Source of the DNA: Psychrobacter sp. bablab_jr014
Lineage (GTDB): Bacteria > Pseudomonadota > Gammaproteobacteria > Pseudomonadales > Moraxellaceae
Reading direction: 5' to 3'
NCBI RefSeq assembly: GCF_016464015.1
Contig: NZ_JACDXT010000005.1
Span: 103,802 to 167,801, forward strand
Length of the DNA: 64,000 nt
The position numbers were made by a program, and so were the translations under genes. Below the pieces are notes generated by a model, which did not search any database, was not told the DNA's origin, and saw nothing but the letters and a program-made list of their open reading frames with translations. The number at the start of each line of letters is the position of its first letter. Within the stretch, counting starts at the first letter, position 1. Positions 48,014 through 57,640 of the stretch are shown here, one piece after another.

Positions 48014-48535
48014 ATGAAAGTACTCGCCTTTGGTACCAGCAATAGCCGAAACTCAATCAATCAAAAACTAGCCCGCTATGCCGCTACCCAGATTGATGAT
48101 GCGGACGTTACCTTGCTTGATATTCATAATCTTGAGATGCCGATATACAGCGAAGAGCGTGAAAAAGAAAGCGGCATTCCACAATTTGCCCATGATTTTT
48201 ATCAAGCGATTGGCGAAGCGGACGCGATTGTGATTTCTTTTGCTGAATACAATGGCTCGTACACCGCCGCGTACAAAAACTTATTCGATTGGGCATCGCG
48301 CATTGATATGAAAGTGTATCAAAACAAGCCAATGATTATGCTTGCGACCTCACCAGGGGCGGGTGGCGCACAGAGCGTGCTAGCTACAGCCAAAGCGTCT
48401 GCGCCGTTTTTCGCCGCCGTTGTCAAAGGCGCGTTGTCATTGCCCAACTTCTTTGACAATTATGATGAACAGACGAGCAAGGTAACAGATGAGAGCTTTA
48501 ACGCGCAGCTCGATGAGATTGTCAGTACGCTCTAA
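48014..48535 (+). CDS. NAD(P)H-dependent FMN reductase family protein
   Basis: The 173-aa flavodoxin-like protein starts MKVLAFGTSNSRNSINQKLA, an FMN-binding loop. A second FMN loop is FAEYNGSYTAAYKNLFDWAS and the family motif LATSPGAGGAQSV follows. Such enzymes reduce FMN, quinones or azo compounds. It is a single gene between two terminators. Substrate unknown. Confidence 0.88.
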   Translation: MKVLAFGTSNSRNSINQKLARYAATQIDDADVTLLDIHNLEMPIYSEEREKESGIPQFAHDFYQAIGEADAIVISFAEYNGSYTAAYKNLFDWASRIDMKVYQNKPMIMLATSPGAGGAQSVLATAKASAPFFAAVVKGALSLPNFFDNYDEQTSKVTDESFNAQLDEIVSTL

Positions 48536-48551
48536 GGTTTGACAATGAGAT

Positions 48552-48584
48552 AAAAGCACTCAACTTGGTTGGGTGCTTTTTTTT
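48552..48584 (+). terminator. terminator after the FMN reductase
   Basis: AAAAGCACTCAAC pairs with GTTGGGTGCTTTT around TTG, followed by T's. The same hairpin recurs at 51312-51340. Confidence 0.75.
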
Positions 48585-48724
48585 GGCAAAAATTTTAGGA
48601 AATAAGGCTGATTTGTGCCAAGTGCTTAGTGATGCGGGTGGTAGAGAGGCGATGAGACTGACCCATAAGCCGCTGTTTATCGCCTTTCTCAGAAAAAATT
48701 AAGCACAAACTCTTATAAATTAAT

Positions 48725-48743
48725 GAAAATAGTTATCATTAGT
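48725..48743 (+). promoter_or_regulatory. Fur-box-like site upstream of the siderophore receptor
   Basis: GAAAATAGTTATCATTAGT matches the 19-bp Fur consensus (three GATAAT-type units) at about 13 of 19 positions. It sits 210 bp before the TonB-dependent receptor start, in a 417-bp gene-free stretch. It suggests iron-responsive repression; the match is moderate. Confidence 0.55.
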
Positions 48744-48952
48744 GTTTGCATTAATATTTCTTTATTGTTACAGTGAGCCGTCTTTATTACACAATTCTTA
48801 TTCTTATCTTGCGCTATACCTGAATCTATCGTTCGTAGTCGTTACTTAACTCAAGCTGTAGTGAAGTACAGTTATGGAGTAGGTTGGCTTAAAAGGTCGT
48901 TTCGGCTGGGTATGCGCCATTACTACTGTCAATGCGTCAAGGACTGCACTCC

Positions 48953-51280
48953 ATGTACACACCATTTGCTCCGATTACTGCCACGTCTCTTTCTTCAGTC
49001 ATGACGACCACATCACGTAAAGCACTACTCGCGGTGGCTATTACCTCAATCATGAGTGCCAGTGCTGTCGCTGCTGATGACAGTGCCATCAGTGCGGCAC
49101 AGGCCACAAGTAGCGAAGTGACACAAGATGAGGCTGAGCCAAGCACCACATTGGACACCATTGTGGTAAAAGCGGCGCGTGAAGAGTTGGAACAAGCAGC
49201 AGGCTTATCAATCATTAACGAAGAAGCCATTGAAGAGGCATCATTGTCAAATGACATCTCAGAGATTGTGCGTAAAATGCCAGGGGTAAATCTGTCGGGC
49301 TCCTCGACCTCAGGACAGCGTGGCAACCAGCGTCAAATCGACCTGCGCGGTATGGGGCCAAATAACACTTTGATTTTAATCGACGGCCGCCCTGTCACCT
49401 CACGCAATGCGGTACGTCCAGGGCGCGCCAGTGAACAAGACACGCGCGGCGATTCGCAGTGGGTGCCACCAAGTGCTATTGAGCGTATTGAAGTGCTGCG
49501 AGGGCCAGCAGCAGCGCGCTATGGTTCAGGTAGTATGGGCGGCGTGGTCAATATCATCACCAAGTCACCCACCAAAAAAGAATTCTCTATCAACACGCAC
49601 TATGAGCAGCCTGAGAGCGACCTTGAGGGTAAAGACTGGCGTACCAACATCAATATGGCAGGCCCGCTATCAGACAAGCTCTCGTTCCGTACTACACTCG
49701 GCTATCATGACAGTGAGGGCGACGACCCGTATATCAATGCTGACGATGCGCTGATTGTTGATGGGCGCAGTGGCCCTGCACCGTCTATCGCGGCGGGTCG
49801 CGAAGGCGTTGAAAATATCGATGCGCGCCAGCTGTTTGAATACGCGATGGATGCGATGAATACCATCGGTTTTGATATTAACTATAGTCGACAGAATAAC
49901 CGCTGGGCAGGCGACTCACAGTTTCAGTCGGTCAATGAGGATTTGGTCAATAACTTAGAGGGCGAAACCACCAATAAAATGGAGCGTTATGGCGTTGCGC
50001 TCACACATCGAGGCGATTATGAAAATACTACCAGCAACAGCTATCTAGAATATACCCGCACCAATAACGAGCGCCTAGGCGAAGGCTGCTGTGGCGGCGT
50101 GGAAGGGCAGATTCAATTGCCTGAAGATGGTGACACACCAAGCTGGTCAAAGGCCACCTACGATACGCTCAATGCCAAATCAGAATGGGACATCTACTTT
50201 GACCGTCATACACTGACTGCAGGCGCTGAGTTTCGCGGTGAAAAACTAAACAACCCTGTAGTCAGTACGCTGGAGTTTGAAGAGGGCTTTGAATTTGGTG
50301 ATACCAACACTGACCCTAGTGAGCGCAACCCTGAGACAGACAGCTATTTGGTCGGCGCGTATATTGAGGACAACTACCAGATAACGCCTGATTGGTATAT
50401 TACCCCAGGACTGCGTTTTGATTATCATGATCAAGCGGGTAGCAACTGGTCACCAAGCGTAAATACCACATGGCACTTTAGTCCCAACTGGTCGGTAAAA
50501 GCAGGGGTTAGCCGCGCCTTTAAAGCGCCCTCACTGTATCAGCTCGATCCCAATTATATTTATTACACCAGAGGTAATGGCTGTCCCTCATCGATACCTA
50601 CTGAAGAGCGCGGCTGCTACGTGTTAGGAAACAATGAGCTGGACAATGAAACCTCATGGAACAAAGAGTTGACTGTCAGCTATGAGGACAGCACCAATCT
50701 AAAAGCAGGTCTGACCTACTACCGCAACGACTATGACAACCGTATTGGGGCGGGCGTAGATCGCGTGGCGGTCGACAGCGCCACGAATCGTTCTATCTTT
50801 CAATGGGAAAACCAAGGGGAAGCTATCGTTGAAGGTTTAGAAGGCTTTGTCACCGTACCTGTCACCGACACTGTCTCGTGGTACACCAACATCACAGGCA
50901 ATATCCGCTCAGAGCGTAAAGACAATGGCGAGCCGCTATCGCTCATTCCTAAATTCACGGTCAATACCAATGTGGATTGGGACATCACGCCGCGCTGGAG
51001 TGCGCTGGCAGGGGCGAGCTATTACGGAAAAATCGACGCGCCAACGCGCTCGGTGACCACAGGCGATGCTCTTGACGGTGCTCTATTGTCACGCCAACCG
51101 TACGCGATTGCCAACATCAGCACTCGCTACGACATCAATGATTCGATAACGGTCGGTGCAGGGGTCAAAAATCTGTTTGATAAACAAATCAAACGTGAAG
51201 GCACCTCCAACAATGCAGGCGCACGTACCTTTAATGAGCCAGGTCGGGCTTATGTGTTTGATGTGAATCTTAAGTTTTAA
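48953..51280 (+). CDS. TonB-dependent siderophore receptor (catecholate type)
   Basis: An outer-membrane beta-barrel receptor of about 775 aa. The ATG at 48953 has AAGGA nine bases upstream. A signal peptide (AVAITSIMSASAVAADDS) precedes a TonB-box-like DTIVVKAAREE, the plug domain (LIDGRPVTSRNAV, ERIEVLRGPAAARYGSGSMG), a long barrel and the typical C-terminal ending RAYVFDVNLKF. Sequence style resembles the FepA/PfeA/IroN group that takes up ferric enterobactin-like siderophores. A Fur-like box is upstream, and no transport or synthesis gene is adjacent. Ligand is inference. Confidence 0.9.
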   Translation: MYTPFAPITATSLSSVMTTTSRKALLAVAITSIMSASAVAADDSAISAAQATSSEVTQDEAEPSTTLDTIVVKAAREELEQAAGLSIINEEAIEEASLSNDISEIVRKMPGVNLSGSSTSGQRGNQRQIDLRGMGPNNTLILIDGRPVTSRNAVRPGRASEQDTRGDSQWVPPSAIERIEVLRGPAAARYGSGSMGGVVNIITKSPTKKEFSINTHYEQPESDLEGKDWRTNINMAGPLSDKLSFRTTLGYHDSEGDDPYINADDALIVDGRSGPAPSIAAGREGVENIDARQLFEYAMDAMNTIGFDINYSRQNNRWAGDSQFQSVNEDLVNNLEGETTNKMERYGVALTHRGDYENTTSNSYLEYTRTNNERLGEGCCGGVEGQIQLPEDGDTPSWSKATYDTLNAKSEWDIYFDRHTLTAGAEFRGEKLNNPVVSTLEFEEGFEFGDTNTDPSERNPETDSYLVGAYIEDNYQITPDWYITPGLRFDYHDQAGSNWSPSVNTTWHFSPNWSVKAGVSRAFKAPSLYQLDPNYIYYTRGNGCPSSIPTEERGCYVLGNNELDNETSWNKELTVSYEDSTNLKAGLTYYRNDYDNRIGAGVDRVAVDSATNRSIFQWENQGEAIVEGLEGFVTVPVTDTVSWYTNITGNIRSERKDNGEPLSLIPKFTVNTNVDWDITPRWSALAGASYYGKIDAPTRSVTTGDALDGALLSRQPYAIANISTRYDINDSITVGAGVKNLFDKQIKREGTSNNAGARTFNEPGRAYVFDVNLKF

Positions 51281-51311
51281 GATTTTATTCACACAGGCTG
51301 CATGAAGAAAA

Positions 51312-51340
51312 AGCACTCAACTTGGTTGGGTGTTTTTTTG
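51312..51340 (+). terminator. terminator after the siderophore receptor
   Basis: CACTCAAC and GTTGGGTG form an 8-bp stem (with a T-G pair) around TTG, followed by a T-run. The central 20 bases are identical to the hairpin at 48552-48584. The remaining gene-free stretch to 51759 is AT-rich and holds a perfect hairpin CACTTACC-ACCCTC-GGTAAGTG at 51699-51720. Confidence 0.75.
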
Positions 51341-51759
51341 CTTTAGAGTTTCTGGAGCTAATCTCGCTTTCCGCTCTTATCTTGTCTGCTTACTAGAGCC
51401 GCGACTAAAGCCCACTGTGTTCCTGCTACCGCGAGACCACAGCGGGCTAAGTCGCTGCAATATAGTGATCCAACAAGGATAACCGCTGCAATCGAGGCTA
51501 AAACGCTCTAGGATTTTGATTTGAGTATGCATGTCAGATACTTTAAATAGGACAAATTACCATATCTTTATTGAGGATAGAGGTTTTTCAGCTAGTAGAT
51601 GCATGAAATGATTAATTAAAACAATACTTTAGTAGAGTAAGTAAATTTATGTCGCCAAAATTATATGCGTTTTTCTCAAGCTTGATTCAATATAAAGACA
51701 CTTACCACCCTCGGTAAGTGGCAATTTCACCATTATAGTATTCAAAAAGGATATATGAT

Positions 51760-51897
51760 ATGAGTAAGAAAACTGTAGCAAGTAATAACGCCGATATGGT
51801 TAACCGCAATAAAGGTACCAACGGTACTAATATAGCTAACTCTAAAAATACTGGTAATAGAGGAAAGCAACTAAATCCTAATCAGAAAAAAGGTTAA
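51760..51897 (+). CDS. small asparagine/lysine-rich protein, 45 aa
   Basis: MSKKTVASNNADMVNRNKGT is the start of a 45-aa, hydrophilic, positively charged product ending NPNQKKG. AAAGGA lies eight bases upstream. The stop TAA is directly followed by the ATG of the large gene, so the two are translationally coupled. Composition (Asn, Lys, Gly, Thr) suggests a disordered or nucleic-acid-binding peptide. I do not recognise the family. It was too short for most gene calls but has a good ribosome site and clean coupling. Confidence 0.75.
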   Translation: MSKKTVASNNADMVNRNKGTNGTNIANSKNTGNRGKQLNPNQKKG

Positions 51898-53646
51898 ATG
51901 ATTAGAGTTTTTACAATTAAAGCTGTGCTTTCTATAGGTAGAAGGCATAGCTCATATAAACTAGGGTTCAGAATGACTGATTTAGCGCAATTTCCTTCTC
52001 AAGGCGATTTACTCAAATTTGTCTATAACGCGACAGGTATCATACCGTCTAAAAGTAAGTTCATCATAGATGTTGAAATAGATAATAAAAGCTTACATAA
52101 GAGTCTAAATAGACTAGCTAGAGAAGAGGGTGATTTCTTAAAAAGTTTTGAAGAACATGCTAATGAGTTTAGGTCAGCAATATATGGTTTGTTTTCTAAC
52201 ACTATGTATAGCGATACATTATATGATCCACTTATAGAGATATTTCAAGTCTATACTCAAACGGTATTAACTGACCATACCTATCTAGAAAAAAAAGAGT
52301 CTTTGCTATACCTGATATATCATATTTTTTTGCAAAGAGCTACTATCTCAATATTTAAATATCAACACTATTATAGTGCGTTTTTAGATGCTTCACTTTC
52401 ACCTAAAAGTAAATTTTGGTTCTTGGAGTATGAGAGTACAACGCCTTTAGCTTGTGTAATGAATTGGATATACGATTGTGAGAGTAAAAGTTTGGAAGTC
52501 TTTCATGATACTTCTGAATTTAGTGCTGATGAATCTATTGATCAAATTGATAAGGATTTAGCCAACGTAAGAAACTGGCTCTCTGGTACTGTTAAGTTAC
52601 CACCATTTTCTAACATCTTAGACGTTTTTGATAGGGCGTTTAAAACTCATAAAATTGCTAGTGATAAAAAGGACAGATATATATTTTTTCTTTTTATCGC
52701 TAGGTTTGCAACTTACTGCTTAAACAGTTTAGTTGAGAATTATAGTCAAGAAGAAGTTGCCTGGACACTAAATAAATTAAAATTGTACTTGGGTCTTATT
52801 ACTAAAGATTATGAGTATCTGTGTTCTTTTATTGATGCTCACAGAACGACTAGGTTGACAGATGCAGAAAGCTCTATGGGCGAAAGTTATACAAAAATAC
52901 AGAATGTCTATTTTTTTCTTAATAAATCGATGGAGTATCAAAATTTCATTGCTCATCATCTTAACAATATTCAAGTAGAGTATATTAAAGCATCTTCGAG
53001 AAGTACTAAGTCTCAAAGTGAATCTATCCATGATATCCATCAAGAAATATTGAAAGAGCTAAGTGCTAGCAGTGCTGCACAATATAAATTTATTATTAAG
53101 TTTTTTCAAGACTGTTTAGTTCCACCAAATCATGAGGGCTATACGGAAAATATCAAGAATTGTATATACGCTTATGATGTGATGAAGCAAAGATATAATC
53201 ATCAGCAGTGGCTAAACGAATACTACGAAGTTGGTAATGATTCAGTTTATCCTTGGCTTGTACATTGGGTAGATGGTATGAAGTCATTTTATAGTAGGGA
53301 TTTTGAATCGTCCCTTAGTAGTATGAGAAAAGCCTTTGAAACGATTAGATATTCAGCAGGTAATAGGCAAATTAAATTTATAGAAGATTATATGCTAGTA
53401 GCTTTAGCACAGCCTAATAAGAACGGTAATATACAAGGGTGGAAAGATTTTAAATTAGCATTCAAATGGGGTGTGTTTATGAACCATTTCGACGCTTTTC
53501 CAGAGTTTTATACTGATGTAAGTGATAAAGAGCTAAAAGTAATTTTCAAAGATAAGAAACAGTCTTATAAATCGTTTTCAGGTAGTAGTTTTGATAGTAA
53601 AGTTTTAGCAAAGCTCTTATTTCACTGGAAATATGATAACCAATAA
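51898..53646 (+). CDS. protein of unknown function, 582 aa, alpha-helical
   Basis: I do not recognise this protein. It is soluble, with no signal peptide or membrane segment, and is rich in Phe, Tyr, Lys and Ser. Secondary structure looks mostly helical. An internal ATG 25 codons in (MTDLAQFPSQGDLLKFVY) could be the true start, but the coupled ATG at 51898 follows the small gene directly. AT content (near 68 % by eye) is far above the flanking core genes, so it was probably acquired. It ends at a terminator shared with the convergent yhdH-like gene. Likely a two-gene accessory cassette; defence or signalling role is only a guess. Confidence 0.75.
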   Translation: MIRVFTIKAVLSIGRRHSSYKLGFRMTDLAQFPSQGDLLKFVYNATGIIPSKSKFIIDVEIDNKSLHKSLNRLAREEGDFLKSFEEHANEFRSAIYGLFSNTMYSDTLYDPLIEIFQVYTQTVLTDHTYLEKKESLLYLIYHIFLQRATISIFKYQHYYSAFLDASLSPKSKFWFLEYESTTPLACVMNWIYDCESKSLEVFHDTSEFSADESIDQIDKDLANVRNWLSGTVKLPPFSNILDVFDRAFKTHKIASDKKDRYIFFLFIARFATYCLNSLVENYSQEEVAWTLNKLKLYLGLITKDYEYLCSFIDAHRTTRLTDAESSMGESYTKIQNVYFFLNKSMEYQNFIAHHLNNIQVEYIKASSRSTKSQSESIHDIHQEILKELSASSAAQYKFIIKFFQDCLVPPNHEGYTENIKNCIYAYDVMKQRYNHQQWLNEYYEVGNDSVYPWLVHWVDGMKSFYSRDFESSLSSMRKAFETIRYSAGNRQIKFIEDYMLVALAQPNKNGNIQGWKDFKLAFKWGVFMNHFDAFPEFYTDVSDKELKVIFKDKKQSYKSFSGSSFDSKVLAKLLFHWKYDNQ

Positions 53647-53660
53647 TAGCATTCTAATAG

Positions 53661-53696
53661 AAAAAAGCAGCCCTCCCAAACGAGCGCTGCTTTTTT
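53661..53696. terminator. bidirectional terminator between convergent genes
   Basis: AAAAAAGCAGC (53661-53671) pairs with GCTGCTTTTTT (53686-53696). The A-run and T-run flanks serve both the rightward cassette and the leftward oxidoreductase. Confidence 0.75.
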
Positions 53697-53718
53697 ATAT
53701 TCTATCTAACGATTTATC

Positions 53719-54723
53719 TTAGCCCTTTACATTCACCACATAACGTCCCACTGCTTTACCATCAATAAAGCGCTCTAGGTATTCAGGCGTTTGCTCAAGG
53801 GTGATTTCTTCAGCGTAGTTGTCCAGATTGGGCAGTTTCATATCCGTCGCTACGCGCTGCCAGATTTCACGCTTTTCCTCTAGTGGGATACATACCGAAT
53901 CGATGCCGAGCAACGACACACCGCGCATAATAAACGGAAATACGGTCATCGACAGTTCAGGCGATGCTGCAAGGCCACAGGTCGTCACTGCACCCCCTGG
54001 TTTGGTTTGCTTGAGTAGGTTGGCAAGATAGTCACCGCCGACGGTATCGATGGCATTGGCCCATAGCGGACGGCCAATAGGGCGATTGCCGACTTCATTG
54101 ATGGTGTCACGATGGCGCACTTCGGTGGCGCCCAACTCTTTCAAGTGTTCGCTTTGCTCAGGCTTACCAGAGAAGGCGATAGACTCGTAGCCCAGCTGCG
54201 AGAGGATAGCGATACTGATAGTGCCCACACCGCCTGTCGCGCCTGATACGGCAACGGGGCCATCGCTTGGTTTTGCGCCCATTTTTTCCAGCTTTTGGAT
54301 GCTTAGCGCCGCCGTTAGGCCGCCTGTACCATAGATCATCGCTTCTTTTAGGCTCAGCGCTTCAGGGCAAGGCAATGCCCAGTCGGCAGGGATGGCAATC
54401 ATTTGCCCGAGTCCGCCTGCGGTGTCCATACCTAAATCATAGCCGAATACCACGACTTCTTGCCCTTTTTGGAACGTGCCTGATTTATCACTGACCACCA
54501 CGCCTGCCGCGTCAATACCAGGGGTGTGCGGGTAGTGCTTGGAGATGCTTTTATTGCCTGCAGCGGACATCGCGTCTTTATAGTTGAGCGAGGAATAATG
54601 TACCTCAACTAACAGGTCATTATCAGGCAGGTCGCTGAGGTTGCGCTCGCGAATGTGTTTGCTAAAGCTGCCGTCATCGTGTTCTTCAACGACGAGGGCG
54701 CGAAAGGTTTGTTGGTCTGACAT
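53719..54723 (-). CDS. yhdH: acrylyl-CoA reductase family MDR oxidoreductase (AcuI/YhdH)
   Basis: A zinc-free medium-chain dehydrogenase/reductase that reduces acryloyl-CoA or similar toxic acrylates with NADPH. Motifs are SSLNYKDAMSAAGNKSISKHYPHTPGIDAAG, the NADPH-binding GATGGVGTISIAIL and the C-terminal YVVNVKG (the first is described across a longer span). Of three consecutive ATG codons, the third (54723) gives seven bases from AAGGA. About 334 aa, full length. Its neighbour upstream is another MDR enzyme, separated by a terminator. Confidence 0.9.
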   Translation of the reverse strand: MSDQQTFRALVVEEHDDGSFSKHIRERNLSDLPDNDLLVEVHYSSLNYKDAMSAAGNKSISKHYPHTPGIDAAGVVVSDKSGTFQKGQEVVVFGYDLGMDTAGGLGQMIAIPADWALPCPEALSLKEAMIYGTGGLTAALSIQKLEKMGAKPSDGPVAVSGATGGVGTISIAILSQLGYESIAFSGKPEQSEHLKELGATEVRHRDTINEVGNRPIGRPLWANAIDTVGGDYLANLLKQTKPGGAVTTCGLAASPELSMTVFPFIMRGVSLLGIDSVCIPLEEKREIWQRVATDMKLPNLDNYAEEITLEQTPEYLERFIDGKAVGRYVVNVKG

Positions 54724-54773
54724 CATCATATCCTTATGTTTTTGGTGTTTGTTATTGGGTTTTAGGATTTAGA

Positions 54774-54806
54774 ATAAAAAAGCCCATACGATATGCGCTT
54801 TTTTGT
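54774..54806 (-). terminator. terminator after the second MDR gene
   Basis: A stem with one internal mismatch, made of AAAAAGCCCATA and TATGCGCTTTTTT around CGA, lies 20 bp past the stop codon of the leftward gene and has T-runs on its exit side. Confidence 0.6.
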
Positions 54807-54828
54807 ATTTAATATTCAACTTTTTATA

Positions 54829-55806
54829 CTATGGCTTTAACAGCACTTTGCCCTCTTTTTGCGATTGCACATCATCAGAGACGGCTGTTTTGATGTCATC
54901 CAAGTCATAGACCGCTTGGATAGGCAGCTTGAGCGTGCCGTCTTTGGCGCGGGTCATCAGCTCTTTAATCAGGCGTTGTTTGTTTTCCACGCTCATCTCG
55001 GTACTGGTTTTACTGCCCCAAAAGCCTTTAACCGTAGCTTGTTTAAAAATCAAATCGCTTGGGTTTAATACCATCGGCTTGCCCGACATCAGGCCGAACG
55101 ACACCATCGTGCCGCCATTACCGAGGAGCGAGAGCAACTCGCCGCTGGGTTCGCCGCCAACCGAATCCACCGCCGCTGCAATGCTTTCATCACCAATGAT
55201 ATTTTTGACTTGTTCTTGCCAGTCATCCTCATCGGTCACGACGGTATTTGCAATGCCCAGCTCGTCCAGCTCGGCTTTGGCATCAGCGCGGCGTACCAGA
55301 TTGATGCTGTGGATACCGCGTGCGTTCGCAAGCATGGCAAGGGTTTTACCCACCGCGCCATTGGCAGCGTTATGAATCAACCATTGCCCTTTGTCCAAAT
55401 CTAAAAACTCCAGCAGCATCAAGGCGCTGAGCGGCATGGCAATCAATTGCGCAGCAAGTTTGTCATCAATGTCATCATCAATAGCAAACACCATCTTGGC
55501 AGGCGCGGTGTAATATTCTGCCCACGTGCCATGCACACTGGCGCTGGCGACACGCTGCCCGACCTCAAGGTCAGTCACGTCACGACCTACGGCATCAATG
55601 ATGCCCAAGGCTTCGCTACCACCAATGGCGGGAAAATCAGGCTTGTAGCCATAGTCGCCGCTGACAGTCAGCAGGTCATGGTTATGAATGGGCGCGAGGA
55701 TGGTTTTGATACGGACTTCGTCGGCAGCAGGTTCAGGAATGTCGCTGTCTACAATGTTAAGTACGTCAGCAGGTTTGCCAAATTCGGTGTGCGTGGCGCT
55801 ACGCAT
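54829..55806 (-). CDS. zinc-binding-type MDR oxidoreductase (quinone/enoyl reductase-like)
   Basis: The 325-aa product has the MDR layout: N-terminal catalytic fold (MRSATHTEFGKPADVLNIVD, LAPIHNHDLLTVSG), then a Rossmann domain with NAANGAVGKTLAMLANARG. It lacks the structural-zinc cysteines, placing it with quinone oxidoreductase or trans-2-enoyl-CoA reductase-like members. Substrate unknown. Separate transcript from the yhdH-like gene. Confidence 0.84.
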   Translation of the reverse strand: MRSATHTEFGKPADVLNIVDSDIPEPAADEVRIKTILAPIHNHDLLTVSGDYGYKPDFPAIGGSEALGIIDAVGRDVTDLEVGQRVASASVHGTWAEYYTAPAKMVFAIDDDIDDKLAAQLIAMPLSALMLLEFLDLDKGQWLIHNAANGAVGKTLAMLANARGIHSINLVRRADAKAELDELGIANTVVTDEDDWQEQVKNIIGDESIAAAVDSVGGEPSGELLSLLGNGGTMVSFGLMSGKPMVLNPSDLIFKQATVKGFWGSKTSTEMSVENKQRLIKELMTRAKDGTLKLPIQAVYDLDDIKTAVSDDVQSQKEGKVLLKP

Positions 55807-55946
55807 AATTATTTTCCTTGTCTTATTTTAAAAATATTACTTTAGAAGAAAATCAAATAAAGACCACTATACCCGCCACTAGACCAATCGTCTAGTAACG
55901 GAAACACAAGTTTTGTAGGCAAAGGTTATCCCGCGTATCCAAAGCG

Positions 55947-56201
55947 TTAATAAAACTCAATGCGGCTTAGCACATGCTCTTGGATGAAGTATGCGCAGCC
56001 GTACGCGCTCGGCCATGCGACCATAAAGCCGAGCGCCCACGAATGTAGCAGTTCATTAAAAAAGCCATCAATAAACCCTACCTTAATCAAAAGTAGCGCA
56101 GCGGAAATAATCAGCGACATCATCATGGCCATCATGCCTGTAAAAATCAGGCGGTAATATTTGCGGCGGGTGCGAATACGAAAAGTGGGTAAGACAGACA
56201 T
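55947..56201 (-). CDS. DUF2798 family small membrane protein
   Basis: From the ATG at 56201 the product has 84 aa (MSVLPTFRIRTRRKYYRLIF) and two membrane segments (GMMAMMMSLIISAALLLI and SWALGFMVAWPSAYG), with the conserved WALGFMVAWPSAYG-type second half of DUF2798. A longer reading adds 29 residues without support. Function unknown. Possibly co-transcribed with the nitronate monooxygenase upstream. Confidence 0.78.
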   Translation of the reverse strand: MSVLPTFRIRTRRKYYRLIFTGMMAMMMSLIISAALLLIKVGFIDGFFNELLHSWALGFMVAWPSAYGCAYFIQEHVLSRIEFY

Positions 56202-56296
56202 AACAGCGCTCAAAAATAGGTCAAGAAAGTAGCGCGAATAGCAAGGGCTATCCGCGCAATCTGTGGTAAGGCGTTTACCATAAATCATGAATGGTA

Positions 56297-57364
56297 TTAA
56301 AGCAATCCAAGCCCTTCTACCAGCCGTGTCAATAGCAGGGTGGTCGGCTCGTCTTTAACTTCATGCACACCTTGACCCGCCCATAGGGACAAATGCTCGG
56401 CATCGCCCGTCTTTGCCGCGTGCGCGCGCATGGGCTTGGTCATCGCGTTCAGCTGCGGGTAGGCGAGCAGCTGCGCGGCATCGTCAAAGCATGCCATGGA
56501 CTGCATATAGCCATTGACCAGACCGCGAGCCATCTTACCTGAGAACAGCCGCGTCAAGCGTGTTTCACTACTGCGCGTCCCGCGACTGGCAGCGAGCAAG
56601 CCTTGTTTATAAGTCGGATGAATACCTGATTTATCCGTGGTTAAAAATGCCGTACCCAGCTGCGCCATCGCCGCGCCCGCATTCAGCACGGTGCGAATAT
56701 CGTCCGCGCTCATCAGCCCGCCTGCGGCAATCAGCGGAATGTCGGTGAGTGTGCGCGTACCCTCTAATAACGGTAATAAAGGTATGGGGTCGCGCATGCT
56801 CTCAGCCAGCCAGCCGCCACGGTGTCCGCCTGCCTCCGCGCCTTGCACGCAGACCGCGTCCGCGCCGACCTCTGCCCATGCGAGCGCCTCTTTCGGGTGG
56901 TTTGCCGTACCGATGACGCGCGTGCCGAGCGCCTGCAACCGCTGCACTGCCTCACGGCTGATAATACCGAAGGTAAAGCTCGCCACAGGCACAGGATGGC
57001 GATACAGCACATCTAATTGCTCAGCGAATAACGGTGCAGGATGCTCAGGCAACAGTGCATCAATGTCCTCATCAGGCATGGCGATTTGATAATACTCGCG
57101 CAGCCACTCAGGCATGGGCGCATCAAAGGTCGTGGACTCGGCGTGTGACAAGACCATCAGATTCACCATAAACGGGCGTTGGGTTAAGCGCTTAATCGTA
57201 TCGATTTGCGCCGCCAGCGTCTCTGGCGCCGTCATGCCTGCACCCAGCGAACCGAGCGCGCCAAAATTACTCACCGTCGCCACCAACTCAGGCGTCGTCG
57301 CACCGCCTGCCATGGGCGCTTGAATGATGGGGTAGTCGATATTTAAGGCAGTCATCAGGCTCAT
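56297..57364 (-). CDS. nitronate monooxygenase family flavoprotein
   Basis: The 355-aa TIM-barrel FMN enzyme oxidises alkyl nitronates. Visible motifs are PIIQAPMAGGATTPELVA, GSLGAGMTAPE, the QGAEAGGHRG FMN-phosphate motif and IPLIAAGGLMSADDIR. MSLMTALN could start at the fourth residue instead. It is followed 95 bp later by the DUF2798 gene. Confidence 0.9.
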   Translation of the reverse strand: MSLMTALNIDYPIIQAPMAGGATTPELVATVSNFGALGSLGAGMTAPETLAAQIDTIKRLTQRPFMVNLMVLSHAESTTFDAPMPEWLREYYQIAMPDEDIDALLPEHPAPLFAEQLDVLYRHPVPVASFTFGIISREAVQRLQALGTRVIGTANHPKEALAWAEVGADAVCVQGAEAGGHRGGWLAESMRDPIPLLPLLEGTRTLTDIPLIAAGGLMSADDIRTVLNAGAAMAQLGTAFLTTDKSGIHPTYKQGLLAASRGTRSSETRLTRLFSGKMARGLVNGYMQSMACFDDAAQLLAYPQLNAMTKPMRAHAAKTGDAEHLSLWAGQGVHEVKDEPTTLLLTRLVEGLGLL

Positions 57365-57640
57365 ACGCGCACCATACTTTAATTGTGTTATCGCTTTACC
57401 TTAGCGTGTGACTGGCAGGTGAGCAACGGATAATGCCTATTTTTTTATAAAATGAGGGTACGGCATTGGCTGTGTTTTAGTAAAAAATTGTCTGTTATTT
57501 GATGCGGATTTTGTTAGGATGAATCGAAATGTTTCGATAAAATTATAGGGAAGCGAAGACAGATTTCTCATCGGGTAGCTTCAACTAAATATACTATTTT
57601 AAAATCACATAGTAACTTAAATAGTAGAGTTAAAATAAAA

